From the NCBI RefSeq assembly GCF_902506105.1, contig NZ_LR733304.1:2031458-2095457 (forward strand): DNA of 64,000 bases, in the 5' to 3' direction. Positions within the stretch are counted from its first letter, which is position 1. Every line of letters begins with the position of its first letter. The position numbers and the translations under genes were made by a program. The DNA comes from Aeromicrobium sp. 9AM. Its GTDB lineage: Bacteria; Actinomycetota; Actinomycetes; Propionibacteriales; Nocardioidaceae. Under the pieces are notes generated by a model. That model ran no database searches and was not told where the DNA came from. It worked only from the letters and a program-made list of their open reading frames with translations. Of this stretch, positions 15,991 through 23,244 are shown piece after piece.

Positions 15991-16464
15991 CTACATGCCC
16001 TTGAGCCGACGCCCGAGATCCCGTTCTGCCTCGCGGGTCGCGTCGCGCTCGGCGATGGCGTGCCGCTTGTCGTACGTCTTCTTGCCCTTGGCCAGCGCGA
16101 TCTCGACCTTGGCGCGACCATCCTTGAAGTAGAGCGACAGCGGGACGATCGTCAAGCCCTTCTCGGACGTACGCCGCTCGATGCGGTCGATCTCCTGCCG
16201 GTTGAGCAGCATCTTGCGCCGCCGGCGGGTCTCGTGATTGGTCCAGGTGCCCTGCGTGTACTCCGGGATGTGGACGTGCAGCAGCCATGCCTCGCCGCGC
16301 TCGATCTCGCCGAACCCGTCGACGAGGGATGCGCGACCGGCACGCAACGACTTCACCTCGGTGCCGCTGAGGACCAGTCCGGCCTCAAACGTGTCTTCGA
16401 TGTGGAAGTCGTGGCGCGCCTTCTTGTTCTGCGCAACGAGCTTGCGCCCGGTTTCCTTGGCCAC
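15991..16464 (-). CDS. smpB: SsrA-binding protein SmpB
   Basis: 157 aa, standard length. The start of the protein ([19 protein letters not shown]) and blocks [21 protein letters not shown] and [15 protein letters not shown] define SmpB, and the basic C-terminal tail ([21 protein letters not shown]) is the part that enters the mRNA channel. It binds tmRNA, encoded 2.4 kb downstream, and brings it to stalled ribosomes. The GTG at 16464 is the only start that gives the family N-terminus. The amidohydrolase begins just after its stop. Confidence 0.96.
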   Translation of the reverse strand: MAKETGRKLVAQNKKARHDFHIEDTFEAGLVLSGTEVKSLRAGRASLVDGFGEIERGEAWLLHVHIPEYTQGTWTNHETRRRRKMLLNRQEIDRIERRTSEKGLTIVPLSLYFKDGRAKVEIALAKGKKTYDKRHAIAERDATREAERDLGRRLKGM

Positions 16465-16493
16465 CCCACCATTGTGACACCCCGGTACGACGT

Positions 16494-16970
16494 TCAGGCG
16501 CGTACGGCCGCCAGCACCACCGGATCGGCACATCCGCGAGCGAATCCGGCGATGCGCCGGTCGATGTCGCGTTGCAGCACCCGCGCCCCGATGCGTTCGG
16601 CGATCGGGGCCAGCCACCTCGGCCTGCAGCGGATGTTGTAGCGCCACGTGGCGCGCGTCCCGCCACCCGGTTCGGGCGCGAACCGCCATCCGCCGGCGAA
16701 CGACTCGAAGAACCACGGCCCGTCGAGCATCTTCATGCCGACGTTGGTCGGCGGGTTGAACGACACGTACTCGCTGGTCATCCGCAACACCTTCAGGCGG
16801 TGCCGCGTCGCGGTCCGTACGCCCTTCGCAGGCGTCGTCGCACCGTCGAGCAGGTGCTGCTCGTGGATGAACGGGTCCCACCGCAGCCGGGTCTCACCGG
16901 TCGTCTGCGACACGGCGAACGCGGTGGCGTGGTCGACCGCCACGACGACGCTCGACTCGACGACCGGCAT
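16494..16970 (-). CDS. SRPBCC (START-like) family protein
   Basis: 158 aa with the helix-grip pattern of polyketide cyclase/dehydrase-like proteins: [15 protein letters not shown] at the N-terminus, the [12 protein letters not shown] loop, and a C-terminal long helix ([18 protein letters not shown]). These proteins bind hydrophobic ligands; function here is unknown. It lies 6 bases from the M23 peptidase gene and 29 from smpB on the same strand, suggesting a shared transcript. Confidence 0.72.
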   Translation of the reverse strand: MPVVESSVVVAVDHATAFAVSQTTGETRLRWDPFIHEQHLLDGATTPAKGVRTATRHRLKVLRMTSEYVSFNPPTNVGMKMLDGPWFFESFAGGWRFAPEPGGGTRATWRYNIRCRPRWLAPIAERIGARVLQRDIDRRIAGFARGCADPVVLAAVRA

Positions 16971-16976
16971 GCGCTC

Positions 16977-18224
16977 CTACAGCCAGCCCATGGGGTTCAC
17001 GGTCGAGCCGTTGACGAGCACCATGAAGTGCAGGTGGCAGCCGGTCGAGTAGCCGGTCGTGCCGGAGTAGCCGATCGTCTGGCCGCGCTTGACGTGCTGA
17101 CCGGGGCTGACGATCCAGCGGGTCAGGTGGTTGTACGTCGTGACGACGCCCTTGCCGCGCATCCGGCCGTTGTTGAGGATGATCCGGTTGCCGTAGCCCC
17201 CGTTGTAGTACGTCTGCAGGACCGTGCCACCGGCAGCTGCGCGCACCGTCGTCCCGCAGGGGGCGCCGAAGTCGGTGCCGTCGTGGAGCTTCCAGACGTG
17301 CAGCACGGGGTGAAAGCGCATCCCGTACGGCGAGGTGATCGGGTATCCGCTGACGGGGTACGACAGCGTGCCGCCGCCGTCACCGCCGGCGTCCTTGACC
17401 TGCTTGGGGGTGAGGGCGCGGATGCGGGCCTCGAGGCTGTTGCGCTCGGACTCCAGCGAGGCGAGCTGCTTCTTGTCCTCGGCACGCAGTCTGGCAGCGG
17501 TGCTGCGGGCGCCCCGTCGCGCGGTGACGAGCTGCGCCACCTGGGCCCTCTGGGACTCGGCTGCCGCTTCGAGGTTCTGCTTGCGTACGAGGTTGGCGGC
17601 GGCGGCTTCGCGCTGCGCCTTGACCTGGTCGCGCAGCTTGGTCACCCGGTCGCGGTTGACCTCGAGGATCACGCGCGTGGCCGCGAGGGTCTGCATCGTC
17701 GCGAGCTGGTCGTCGCTGACCGCGTCGTTGAGGCTCATCTGCTCGGAGAACTGGTTGGGGTCCTCGCCCTGCAGGAGGCTGCTGAACGCCCGCATGCCGG
17801 GGTCGCCCTGCTCGATGTTCTGCACCGCGAACTGCTCGACCTTGGACTCCGAGCTGCGCAGCTCGGTCTTGCCCTTGCTGAGCCGCGCGACAGCGGCGTC
17901 GAGCTCGGCCTCGGTCGAGGTGAGCTTGGCCTGCATCTCGGTGTCGCGGGCCTTGGCCGTCGCGAGGGCACCGCGGGTGTTGCTGAGCTTCGACTGCGCG
18001 GCGTCGAGCTTGCCCTGGGCGAGCTTGAGGGCCGCGACGGCGTTGGCATACTTCTTGGTCGAGAGCTCGAGATCCTTCTTGGCGTCGCCGATCTTGCCGC
18101 TGACACCCTTCTTCTGCTTCTCGAGGTCGTCCTTCTTGTCGGCGAACGACGGGGTCGCCAATGCGGCGATCAGCGATGCCATCAACAGCACCGCCATGGC
18201 GGCCTTGCGGGTGGTGGAAAACAT
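16977..18224 (-). CDS. EnvC/RipC-like M23 (LytM) peptidoglycan hydrolase or activator
   Basis: 415 aa. A signal peptide (residues 1-28, ending ATPSFA) precedes a long Lys/Glu/Ala-rich coiled coil (about 30-280). The C-terminal M23 domain (about 300-415) has zinc and catalytic residues in HPVLHVWKLHDGTDFG and GCHLHFMV, so the domain looks enzymatically intact, unlike degenerate EnvC. Its position behind ftsE-ftsX fits the coiled-coil hydrolases that FtsEX activates by ATP-driven movement (RipC in mycobacteria, EnvC in E. coli). It probably cleaves septal cross-links in division. Confidence 0.9.
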   Translation of the reverse strand: MFSTTRKAAMAVLLMASLIAALATPSFADKKDDLEKQKKGVSGKIGDAKKDLELSTKKYANAVAALKLAQGKLDAAQSKLSNTRGALATAKARDTEMQAKLTSTEAELDAAVARLSKGKTELRSSESKVEQFAVQNIEQGDPGMRAFSSLLQGEDPNQFSEQMSLNDAVSDDQLATMQTLAATRVILEVNRDRVTKLRDQVKAQREAAAANLVRKQNLEAAAESQRAQVAQLVTARRGARSTAARLRAEDKKQLASLESERNSLEARIRALTPKQVKDAGGDGGGTLSYPVSGYPITSPYGMRFHPVLHVWKLHDGTDFGAPCGTTVRAAAGGTVLQTYYNGGYGNRIILNNGRMRGKGVVTTYNHLTRWIVSPGQHVKRGQTIGYSGTTGYSTGCHLHFMVLVNGSTVNPMGWL

Positions 18225-18232
18225 GAACTCGA

Positions 18233-18255
18233 CCTCGGGGAAGAGCCTCCCGAGG
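18233..18255 (-). promoter_or_regulatory. 5'-leader hairpin covering the M23 hydrolase ribosome site
   Basis: CCTCGGG (18233-18239) and CCCGAGG (18249-18255) form a 7-bp stem. On the minus strand the 3' arm contains GAGG, 8 bases before the ATG at 18224, so folding would hide the ribosome site. It might instead be an ftsX terminator remnant. Confidence 0.45.
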
Positions 18256-18332
18256 GAGGGCGCGTCGGTTGTCTCTTCCGCACCTTACGTCACATGAGTC
18301 ACACCAAGAAGCATTTCGCCTCCCGGGAGTGG

Positions 18333-19247
18333 CTAGACGTCGAGGTACTTGCGCGTCATCACGAGGGTCGGGATCAGGGCCAGCACCATGGCGAGCGCCG
18401 TCGTCCATCCGACGACGATCACTGCTTCGTGCCAGCCGACCCACGTCGTGAGCGACCCCAGGGTGTGCCGCAGGTACTGGTAGACGACGAAGTACATGAA
18501 GGCGGCGAGCCCGGCAGCTGCCAACATGGCCGAGAGCAGCGCCGCGATCAGCGACTCGAGGACGAACGGCAGCTGGATGTGCCAGCTCGATGCGCCGACG
18601 AGCCGCATGATGCCGATCTCGCGCCGTCGGGCGTACGCCGTCATGCGGACGGTGTTGGAGACCTGCAGGATCGCCGCGACGATCAGCAGGAGGGCGACAC
18701 CGATCGATGCCCACTTCATGTTGTTGAGGAAGTCGAACAACGGGCCGAGGAGCTTCTTGAGCGAGTTGACGTTGCCGACACCGTCCATGCCCGAGACCTG
18801 GCTGACGACACCGTCGTACTTGTCGGCGTCCTTGAGGGTCACGAAGTACGACTCGGGGAACGACTCGGGGCCGAGGGTCTCGAGCTGCTTGCGGCCGGTG
18901 TCGGACTGGCCGAGGAGCGCGCGCGCCCGCTCGTAGTTGTCGTTGGGCGTGCGTACGTCGAACGACTTGACCTCGGGGTTCTCCCGCAAGGCCTGCTGCA
19001 CGGCCTTCTTCTGGTCATCCGTGGCGACACCGCCGATGCAGTTGGAGCTCGGCGAGTTCTTGGTGCACAGGTTGACCTGCAGCTGGAGCTTGGAGCCGAA
19101 GTACTTCTCCGTGCGGTCGGCCTGCTGCTGGATCAGCAGACCCAACGCCACCAGCAGCAGCGAGACGGTCATCGTGACGACCAACGAGATCGTCATGGAC
19201 TTGTTGCGGGACAGGCTTTGGCGCAGCTCACTCAAGGTGCTTCGCAT
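18333..19247 (-). CDS. ftsX: Cell division protein FtsX
   Basis: 304 aa. One N-terminal membrane helix (about residues 18-40) is followed by an extracytoplasmic domain of some 130 residues with a Cys pair (LCTKNSPSSNCIGG), then three C-terminal helices with the FtsX/MacB-type cytoplasmic RRREIGIMRLVGAS loop. It couples FtsE ATP hydrolysis to the periplasmic hydrolase encoded next. It lies 9 bases after ftsE on the same strand. Length is normal for actinobacterial FtsX. Confidence 0.95.
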   Translation of the reverse strand: MRSTLSELRQSLSRNKSMTISLVVTMTVSLLLVALGLLIQQQADRTEKYFGSKLQLQVNLCTKNSPSSNCIGGVATDDQKKAVQQALRENPEVKSFDVRTPNDNYERARALLGQSDTGRKQLETLGPESFPESYFVTLKDADKYDGVVSQVSGMDGVGNVNSLKKLLGPLFDFLNNMKWASIGVALLLIVAAILQVSNTVRMTAYARRREIGIMRLVGASSWHIQLPFVLESLIAALLSAMLAAAGLAAFMYFVVYQYLRHTLGSLTTWVGWHEAVIVVGWTTALAMVLALIPTLVMTRKYLDV

Positions 19248-19256
19248 CGACGTCTC

Positions 19257-19946
19257 CTAGTTCTGGTAACCGTAGATGCCGCGGGCCTCGTCACGGACGA
19301 TGAGTCCGTTGTCGAGCTCGATGACGCGCTTGCGCATCTGGTCGACGATCGACGAGTCGTGCGTGGCCATGACCACGGTGGTGTCGGTGCGGTTGATCCG
19401 GTCGAGCAGCTTCATGATGCCGACGCTGGTGGCGGGGTCGAGGTTTCCGGTCGGCTCGTCGGCGATGAGGATCATCGGCCGGTTGACGAACGCGCGAGCC
19501 ACGGCGACGCGCTGCTGCTCGCCACCCGACAGCTCGTCGGGCATGCGGTGCCCCTTGCCCTCGAGGCCGACCATCTCGAGCGTCTCGGGGACGAGCTTGT
19601 TGATCTCGCTGCGCGACTTGCCGATGACCTGCAGCGCGAACGCGACGTTCTCGGTCACGGTCTTGTTGGGCAGCAGGCGGAAGTCCTGGAACACCGTGCC
19701 GACCTGGCGGCGCAGCTTGGGCACCTTCCAGCTCGACAGCTTGTTGATCTCCTTGCCTGCGACGTAGACGCGCCCGGTCGTGGGGCGGGCCTCGCGGAGG
19801 ATCAGGCGCAGGAACGTCGACTTGCCCGAACCGGAGGAGCCGACAAGGAAGACGAACTCGCCCTTCTCGATCTCCAGGTCGACGGCGTCGAGCGCAGCGC
19901 GCTTCTGGCCGGGGTAGGTCTTGGTGACCTTGTCGAATCGAATCAC
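19257..19946 (-). CDS. ftsE: Cell division ATP-binding protein FtsE
   Basis: 229 aa. Walker [11 protein letters not shown]-loop FQDFRLL, signature [14 protein letters not shown], Walker [13 protein letters not shown] and H-loop ATHD are intact, and the N-terminus [12 protein letters not shown] is typical FtsE. The GTG at 19946 gives the family length; longer upstream in-frame sequence runs into a long inverted repeat and is rejected. First gene of the ftsE-ftsX-M23 hydrolase set. Confidence 0.95.
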   Translation of the reverse strand: MIRFDKVTKTYPGQKRAALDAVDLEIEKGEFVFLVGSSGSGKSTFLRLILREARPTTGRVYVAGKEINKLSSWKVPKLRRQVGTVFQDFRLLPNKTVTENVAFALQVIGKSRSEINKLVPETLEMVGLEGKGHRMPDELSGGEQQRVAVARAFVNRPMILIADEPTGNLDPATSVGIMKLLDRINRTDTTVVMATHDSSIVDQMRKRVIELDNGLIVRDEARGIYGYQN

Positions 19947-19991
19947 CCGTCGAGTGTAGGTGGGTGGACCCACCGGGCGTCGGACCCGGCT

Positions 19992-20252
19992 GCCTAGGTG
20001 TACCCGGTCAGGACGTTGGTAGCGGGAATGGCTTGACGTGAACGAGAACCTCCGGGTGGGGTGTGGCTTGTCGAAGGCCCACATCCACCACGGAGGTTCT
20101 CGTGTCCCACGGTAATGCTCGCACCGCATTACCGTGGGACACGAGAACCTCCGTGGTGGATGTGGGCCTTCGACAAGCCACACCCCACCCGGAGGTTCTC
20201 GTTCACGTCAAGCCATTCCCGCTACCAACGTCCTGACCGGGTACACCTAGGC
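19992..20252. repeat. Perfect 127-bp inverted repeat (261-bp palindrome with 7-base loop)
   Basis: Arms 19992-20118 and 20126-20252 are exact reverse complements, checked base by base; the loop is TCGCACC. Each arm also contains its own 13-bp inverted pair, ACGAGAACCTCCG at 20042 and 20141 with its complement at 20091 and 20190, and a GGCTTGTCGAAGGCC core. The right end includes the stop codon of the upstream clpP gene. No transposase and no flanking direct repeat are seen. This covers the whole ftsE upstream gap; the remainder holds no gene. Confidence 0.97.
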
Positions 20253-20849
20253 CGCCACAGCCGTACGCCGTTGCAGCACCTCGTCGGCCAGCCCGTACGC
20301 GATGGCCGCCTCAGCGGCGAACACGCGATCGCGGTCTGTGTCGGCACGCAGCGCCTCGACTGTCTGGCCCGTGTGGCTCGACAGGATCGACTCGATCGCG
20401 GCGCGGATGCGGACGACCTCGTCGGCTTGCAGGATGAGGTCGGGGATCGCGCCGCGGCCCTGGACCGCAGGCTGGTGGAGGACGACCCTGCTGTGCGGCA
20501 GCACCGAGCGGCGCCCGGGCTCACCGGCGGCGAGCAGCACGGCGCCGGCGGCGATGGCCTGACCGACGCAGGTCGTGGCCACCGGAGCCTGGATGAACTG
20601 CATCGTGTCGTAGATCGCCAGCATCGCGGTCTCGTCGCCGCCCTCGCAGTTGATGTAGAGGTTGATCTCCTGGCCGGGGCCGTCCGCCTCGAGGTGCAGC
20701 AGCTGGGCGATCAAAGCATTGGCGACGCCCGAGTCGATGCCGGTGCCGAGGTAGATGATGCGCTCCGCGAGCAGGTGCGAGTAGACGTCCATGACCCGCT
20801 CACCCCGCGGGTGCTGCGCGATGACGTTGGGGATCGTGTAGCTGCTCAT
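20247..20849 (-). CDS. ClpP-family subunit with Ala at the catalytic Ser position
   Basis: 200 aa, ClpP fold throughout. His125 (VVLHQP) and Asp174 (TDRDRVF) are in place, but the residue expected to be the nucleophile, 25 before the His, is Ala100 in [11 protein letters not shown] where active ClpP has GQAxSMG. The codon is GCC. It should be catalytically inactive, like plastid ClpR or some secondary actinobacterial ClpP paralogues, and would act only in a mixed ring with its partner. Start ATG 20849 overlaps the partner stop (ATGA). Its stop lies inside the long inverted repeat. Confidence 0.9.
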   Translation of the reverse strand: MSSYTIPNVIAQHPRGERVMDVYSHLLAERIIYLGTGIDSGVANALIAQLLHLEADGPGQEINLYINCEGGDETAMLAIYDTMQFIQAPVATTCVGQAIAAGAVLLAAGEPGRRSVLPHSRVVLHQPAVQGRGAIPDLILQADEVVRIRAAIESILSSHTGQTVEALRADTDRDRVFAAEAAIAYGLADEVLQRRTAVAA

Positions 20850-21457
20850 GCGTTGACCCCCATCGCGAGGTGCTTCCGGGTCGGCATGACCTGCTCGAAG
20901 TTGTCGACGATGGCGTCGACGAAGCCGTAGTCGACAGCCTCCTGGGCGGTGTACCACCGGTCGCGCAGGGAGTCCTCGAAGATCCGCTCGACCGGTTGCC
21001 CGGTGTCCTCGGCGATGATCCCGAGCACCGTGTCGCGGGTGTAGCGCAGGTCCTCGGCCTGCAGCTCGACGTCGACCGCGGATCCACCGATGCCGGCCGA
21101 CCCCTGGTGCATGAGGATCCGCGAGTGCGGCAGGGCGTATCGCTTGCCCTTCGTCCCTGACGACAGCAGGAACTGTCCGGCGCTGCACGCGAGGCCCAGC
21201 GCCAGGGTCGCGACGTCGCACGGCACCAGCTTCATGACGTCGCGGATCGCGAGCATCGACGGCACGGAGCCGCCCGGCGAGTGGATCCAGAGCACCGCAT
21301 CCGCGACCGGGTCCTCAGCCGCCAGCGAGAGCAGCTGGGTCGCCAGGAGCGTGCCGTTGTCGTCGTCGAGGGCCCCATCGAGCACAAGGACGCGTCGGTG
21401 CAGCAGCTGTTGCCGCATCTGTCCGGAGAAGAGAGTGGTCTTGTCGTTGTCAGCCAT
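20846..21457 (-). CDS. clpP: ATP-dependent Clp protease proteolytic subunit
   Basis: 203 aa. The full triad is present with the same spacing as E. coli ClpP: Ser92 (ACSAGQF), His117 (ILMHQG) and Asp166 (LRDRW). HSPGGSV supplies the oxyanion hole. With the overlapping downstream gene it makes a ClpP pair; Streptomyces has both a main clpP1P2 and a secondary clpP3P4 pair, and this one, not beside tig or clpX, looks more like a secondary pair. Start ATG 21457; promoter not identified. Confidence 0.92.
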   Translation of the reverse strand: MADNDKTTLFSGQMRQQLLHRRVLVLDGALDDDNGTLLATQLLSLAAEDPVADAVLWIHSPGGSVPSMLAIRDVMKLVPCDVATLALGLACSAGQFLLSSGTKGKRYALPHSRILMHQGSAGIGGSAVDVELQAEDLRYTRDTVLGIIAEDTGQPVERIFEDSLRDRWYTAQEAVDYGFVDAIVDNFEQVMPTRKHLAMGVNA

Positions 21458-21532
21458 GTGACCATCGTGCGGACCCGCGAGACCCGGCAAAAGGTTTGCT
21501 GCTGCAGGCGGATCAGCCCAGAGCAGACGCCG

Positions 21533-22291
21533 TCAGGGGGCGGCGATGAAGCCGCGGTCGCTCAGCAGCGGGACCGTGCGGCTCGAGCCGACCTCGGCGG
21601 CCACCGCGACGTCGGCGGCGAAGCCCGCGCCGACCAGCTCCTGCCCGCCGGCGCAGGCCATCAGGTGCGACTCCTCGCGACCCGCGATCAACCGGTAGGC
21701 GTCGGCCGCCTGCGCCGCCTCGGGCGACAGGCCTGGCCAGTCGTGGTCCTCGAGCGCGGCGAGGACCGCACCGGCGCCCCACAGGTCCTCGACGGCCGGG
21801 CGCAAGGAGCCGTCGGGCCACCGTTCGCCGGCAGCGACCACCGCGATCGACGCCGACTCGGCGTCGTGCTCGCGGGCGATCCAGTCAGCGACCGCGGCGG
21901 CGTTGCGCAACGACGCCCCCACGACCGTAGTGACGGCCGACGCCAGGTCGACCGAGATGGCCGAGCCGTTGGGCGACGGCAGCACGAGCCGCTCCATGGG
22001 TGCGGCCGCTCGTATGCTGGCCGGCGAGAGGCTCACCTCCCCCGGCTGCGCGACGCTGCGACCCACCGCCAGCGTCGCGCGATGCTGTGCGGCGTAGGTC
22101 GGCGCGTCCTCGGCCTCCCAGGGATAGGCCAGCACGACGATGCCGAGGTCAGCGGCGACGCTGAGTGAGGTCGAGAACGACAGCACGTCGACCACGACCG
22201 CGACGTCAGCTCCATCGGCGATCGCCCGGCCGCCCGTCGCACCCCAGTCGAACCTGACTCCGTGCGAGGACTGGTGGAGGACAGAGTTCAC
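21533..22291 (-). CDS. ComB-like 2-phosphosulfolactate phosphatase family protein
   Basis: 252 aa. Family blocks include VVVDVLSFSTSLSVAADLG (metal-binding Asp), LPSPNGSAIS and the VAAGERWPDGSLRPAVEDLWGAG segment. ComB hydrolyses 2-phosphosulfolactate in coenzyme M synthesis in archaea; many actinobacteria carry a homologue without that pathway, so the real substrate is uncertain. I take GTG 22291, which gives the usual length; a longer ATG form (22372) overlaps the PAP2 gene and is Arg/Ser-rich. It sits 13 bases after the PAP2 gene. Confidence 0.78.
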   Translation of the reverse strand: MNSVLHQSSHGVRFDWGATGGRAIADGADVAVVVDVLSFSTSLSVAADLGIVVLAYPWEAEDAPTYAAQHRATLAVGRSVAQPGEVSLSPASIRAAAPMERLVLPSPNGSAISVDLASAVTTVVGASLRNAAAVADWIAREHDAESASIAVVAAGERWPDGSLRPAVEDLWGAGAVLAALEDHDWPGLSPEAAQAADAYRLIAGREESHLMACAGGQELVGAGFAADVAVAAEVGSSRTVPLLSDRGFIAAP

Positions 22292-22304
22292 AGGGTCGAC
22301 TGTG

Positions 22305-23108
22305 TCAGACCGGGATGTGTGCGTCCTCGTGGGCGACGACCGGACTTCGTCTCTCCCATGCGATGACGCCACCGAAGGCAGCGAGGACGACGATCCAGCC
22401 GACGATCGCGTCGAGGACCCAGTGGTTGCCGGTGCCGACGATCACGATCGTCATGATGCCGGCGTAGGCCAGCCCGAGGGCCTGGATGATCTTGTGGACG
22501 TTGGCGCGGATCAGCACGATCGCGACCCACAACGCCCAGCCGGCGTGCAGCGAGGGGAATGCCGCGAGCTCGTTGGTCATGCCGCCGAGTCCCTTGGGCG
22601 CCGATGCGTCGGTGCTCCACCAACCGGCCGCCGAGTGCAGGCTGAGCACGTCGACGTACATGCCGCTGATCATGCGCGGCGGCGCTGTCGGCATCACGAG
22701 GTAGAACGACAGGCCCATGATCGTCGCGAACACCAGAGCACGGCGAGCCGTGACGTATTCCGAGGCGCTGCGGCGGTAGATCCAGATCAGGACCACGGCG
22801 GTGACGATGTAGTGCGTCGTGGCGTACCAGTAGCTGCCGAACAGGCCGAGCCAGTCATATTGCACGAACTTGTCGTTGAGCCACGACTCGGCGTCGATGC
22901 GCCACGACTTCTCGAACGCGAGCACGTCGAGCGCACGGCCGCGGGCCGGGGCAAAGTCGTTGGAGGCAAGCAGTCGCGAGGCGCTGTAGCCGACGTAGAG
23001 GATCGCAAGGAACGTCAGCTCGATCGCGCCGCGCTTGAGGCCGAGGGGCAGACCAGATCGGCGCACGACTTCGGTACGCCCTGTCTGCTGTGACGACTGC
23101 GTCATCAC
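22305..23108 (-). CDS. PAP2-superfamily integral membrane phosphatase/transferase
   Basis: 267 aa with about six hydrophobic segments. The PAP2 catalytic blocks are FPSLHAGWAL (His nucleophile region) and GTGNHWVLDAIVG. The layout resembles the PAP2_3 group, which includes inositol phosphoryl-ceramide synthase-like enzymes and lipid phosphatases. It acts on a phospho- or polyprenyl-lipid at the membrane; substrate not determinable. The ComB-like gene follows closely. Confidence 0.85.
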   Translation of the reverse strand: MMTQSSQQTGRTEVVRRSGLPLGLKRGAIELTFLAILYVGYSASRLLASNDFAPARGRALDVLAFEKSWRIDAESWLNDKFVQYDWLGLFGSYWYATTHYIVTAVVLIWIYRRSASEYVTARRALVFATIMGLSFYLVMPTAPPRMISGMYVDVLSLHSAAGWWSTDASAPKGLGGMTNELAAFPSLHAGWALWVAIVLIRANVHKIIQALGLAYAGIMTIVIVGTGNHWVLDAIVGWIVVLAAFGGVIAWERRSPVVAHEDAHIPV

Positions 23109-23144
23109 GCCTCCTGCACCTCTTTGCCCGGCCTGAGCCCGGCA

Positions 23145-23166
23145 GAAGGCGCCCAGGTGCGCCTTC
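23145..23166. terminator. Hairpin between the HerA-like gene and the PAP2 gene
   Basis: GAAGGCGC (23145-23152), loop CCAGGT, GCGCCTTC (23159-23166), an 8-bp perfect stem followed on the plus strand by GTTTATT. It lies about 80 bases past the end of the HerA-like gene. The T-rich side favours plus-strand termination, so its role for minus-strand transcripts is uncertain. Confidence 0.55.
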
Positions 23167-23244
23167 GTTTATTCACTCTGTATGTCTGCTGTCACCTGTG
23201 GCAACCAGAGACAACCCTGATTTCTTCCCTGAGACTACCGTCGA

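Noticed and set aside
18225-18332. ydaO-type c-di-AMP riboswitch before the cell-wall hydrolase
   Set aside because: The gap is only 108 bases and lacks the conserved ydaO blocks; only a small hairpin is visible.
16572-19997. Very long plus-strand open frame (1141 codons) opposite smpB, the SRPBCC gene, the M23 hydrolase, ftsX and ftsE
   Set aside because: It is antisense to five well-supported genes, its composition is Arg/His/Val/Leu-rich with no recognisable domain, and long shadow frames are expected at this GC content.
19947-20183. N-terminal extension of ftsE into the long inverted repeat
   Set aside because: The frame stays open by chance; family alignment starts at the GTG 19946, and the same peptide appears in the mirror arm on the other strand, so it comes from the repeat.
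20042-20202. Possible CRISPR array from four evenly spaced 13-bp copies
   Set aside because: The copies alternate in orientation and are explained by nested inverted repeats; there are no distinct spacers and no cas genes.
19992-20252. Insertion sequence or MITE
   Set aside because: No transposase frame and no target duplication at the ends (CCGGCT on one side, CGCCAC on the other); kept only as an open possibility in the findings.
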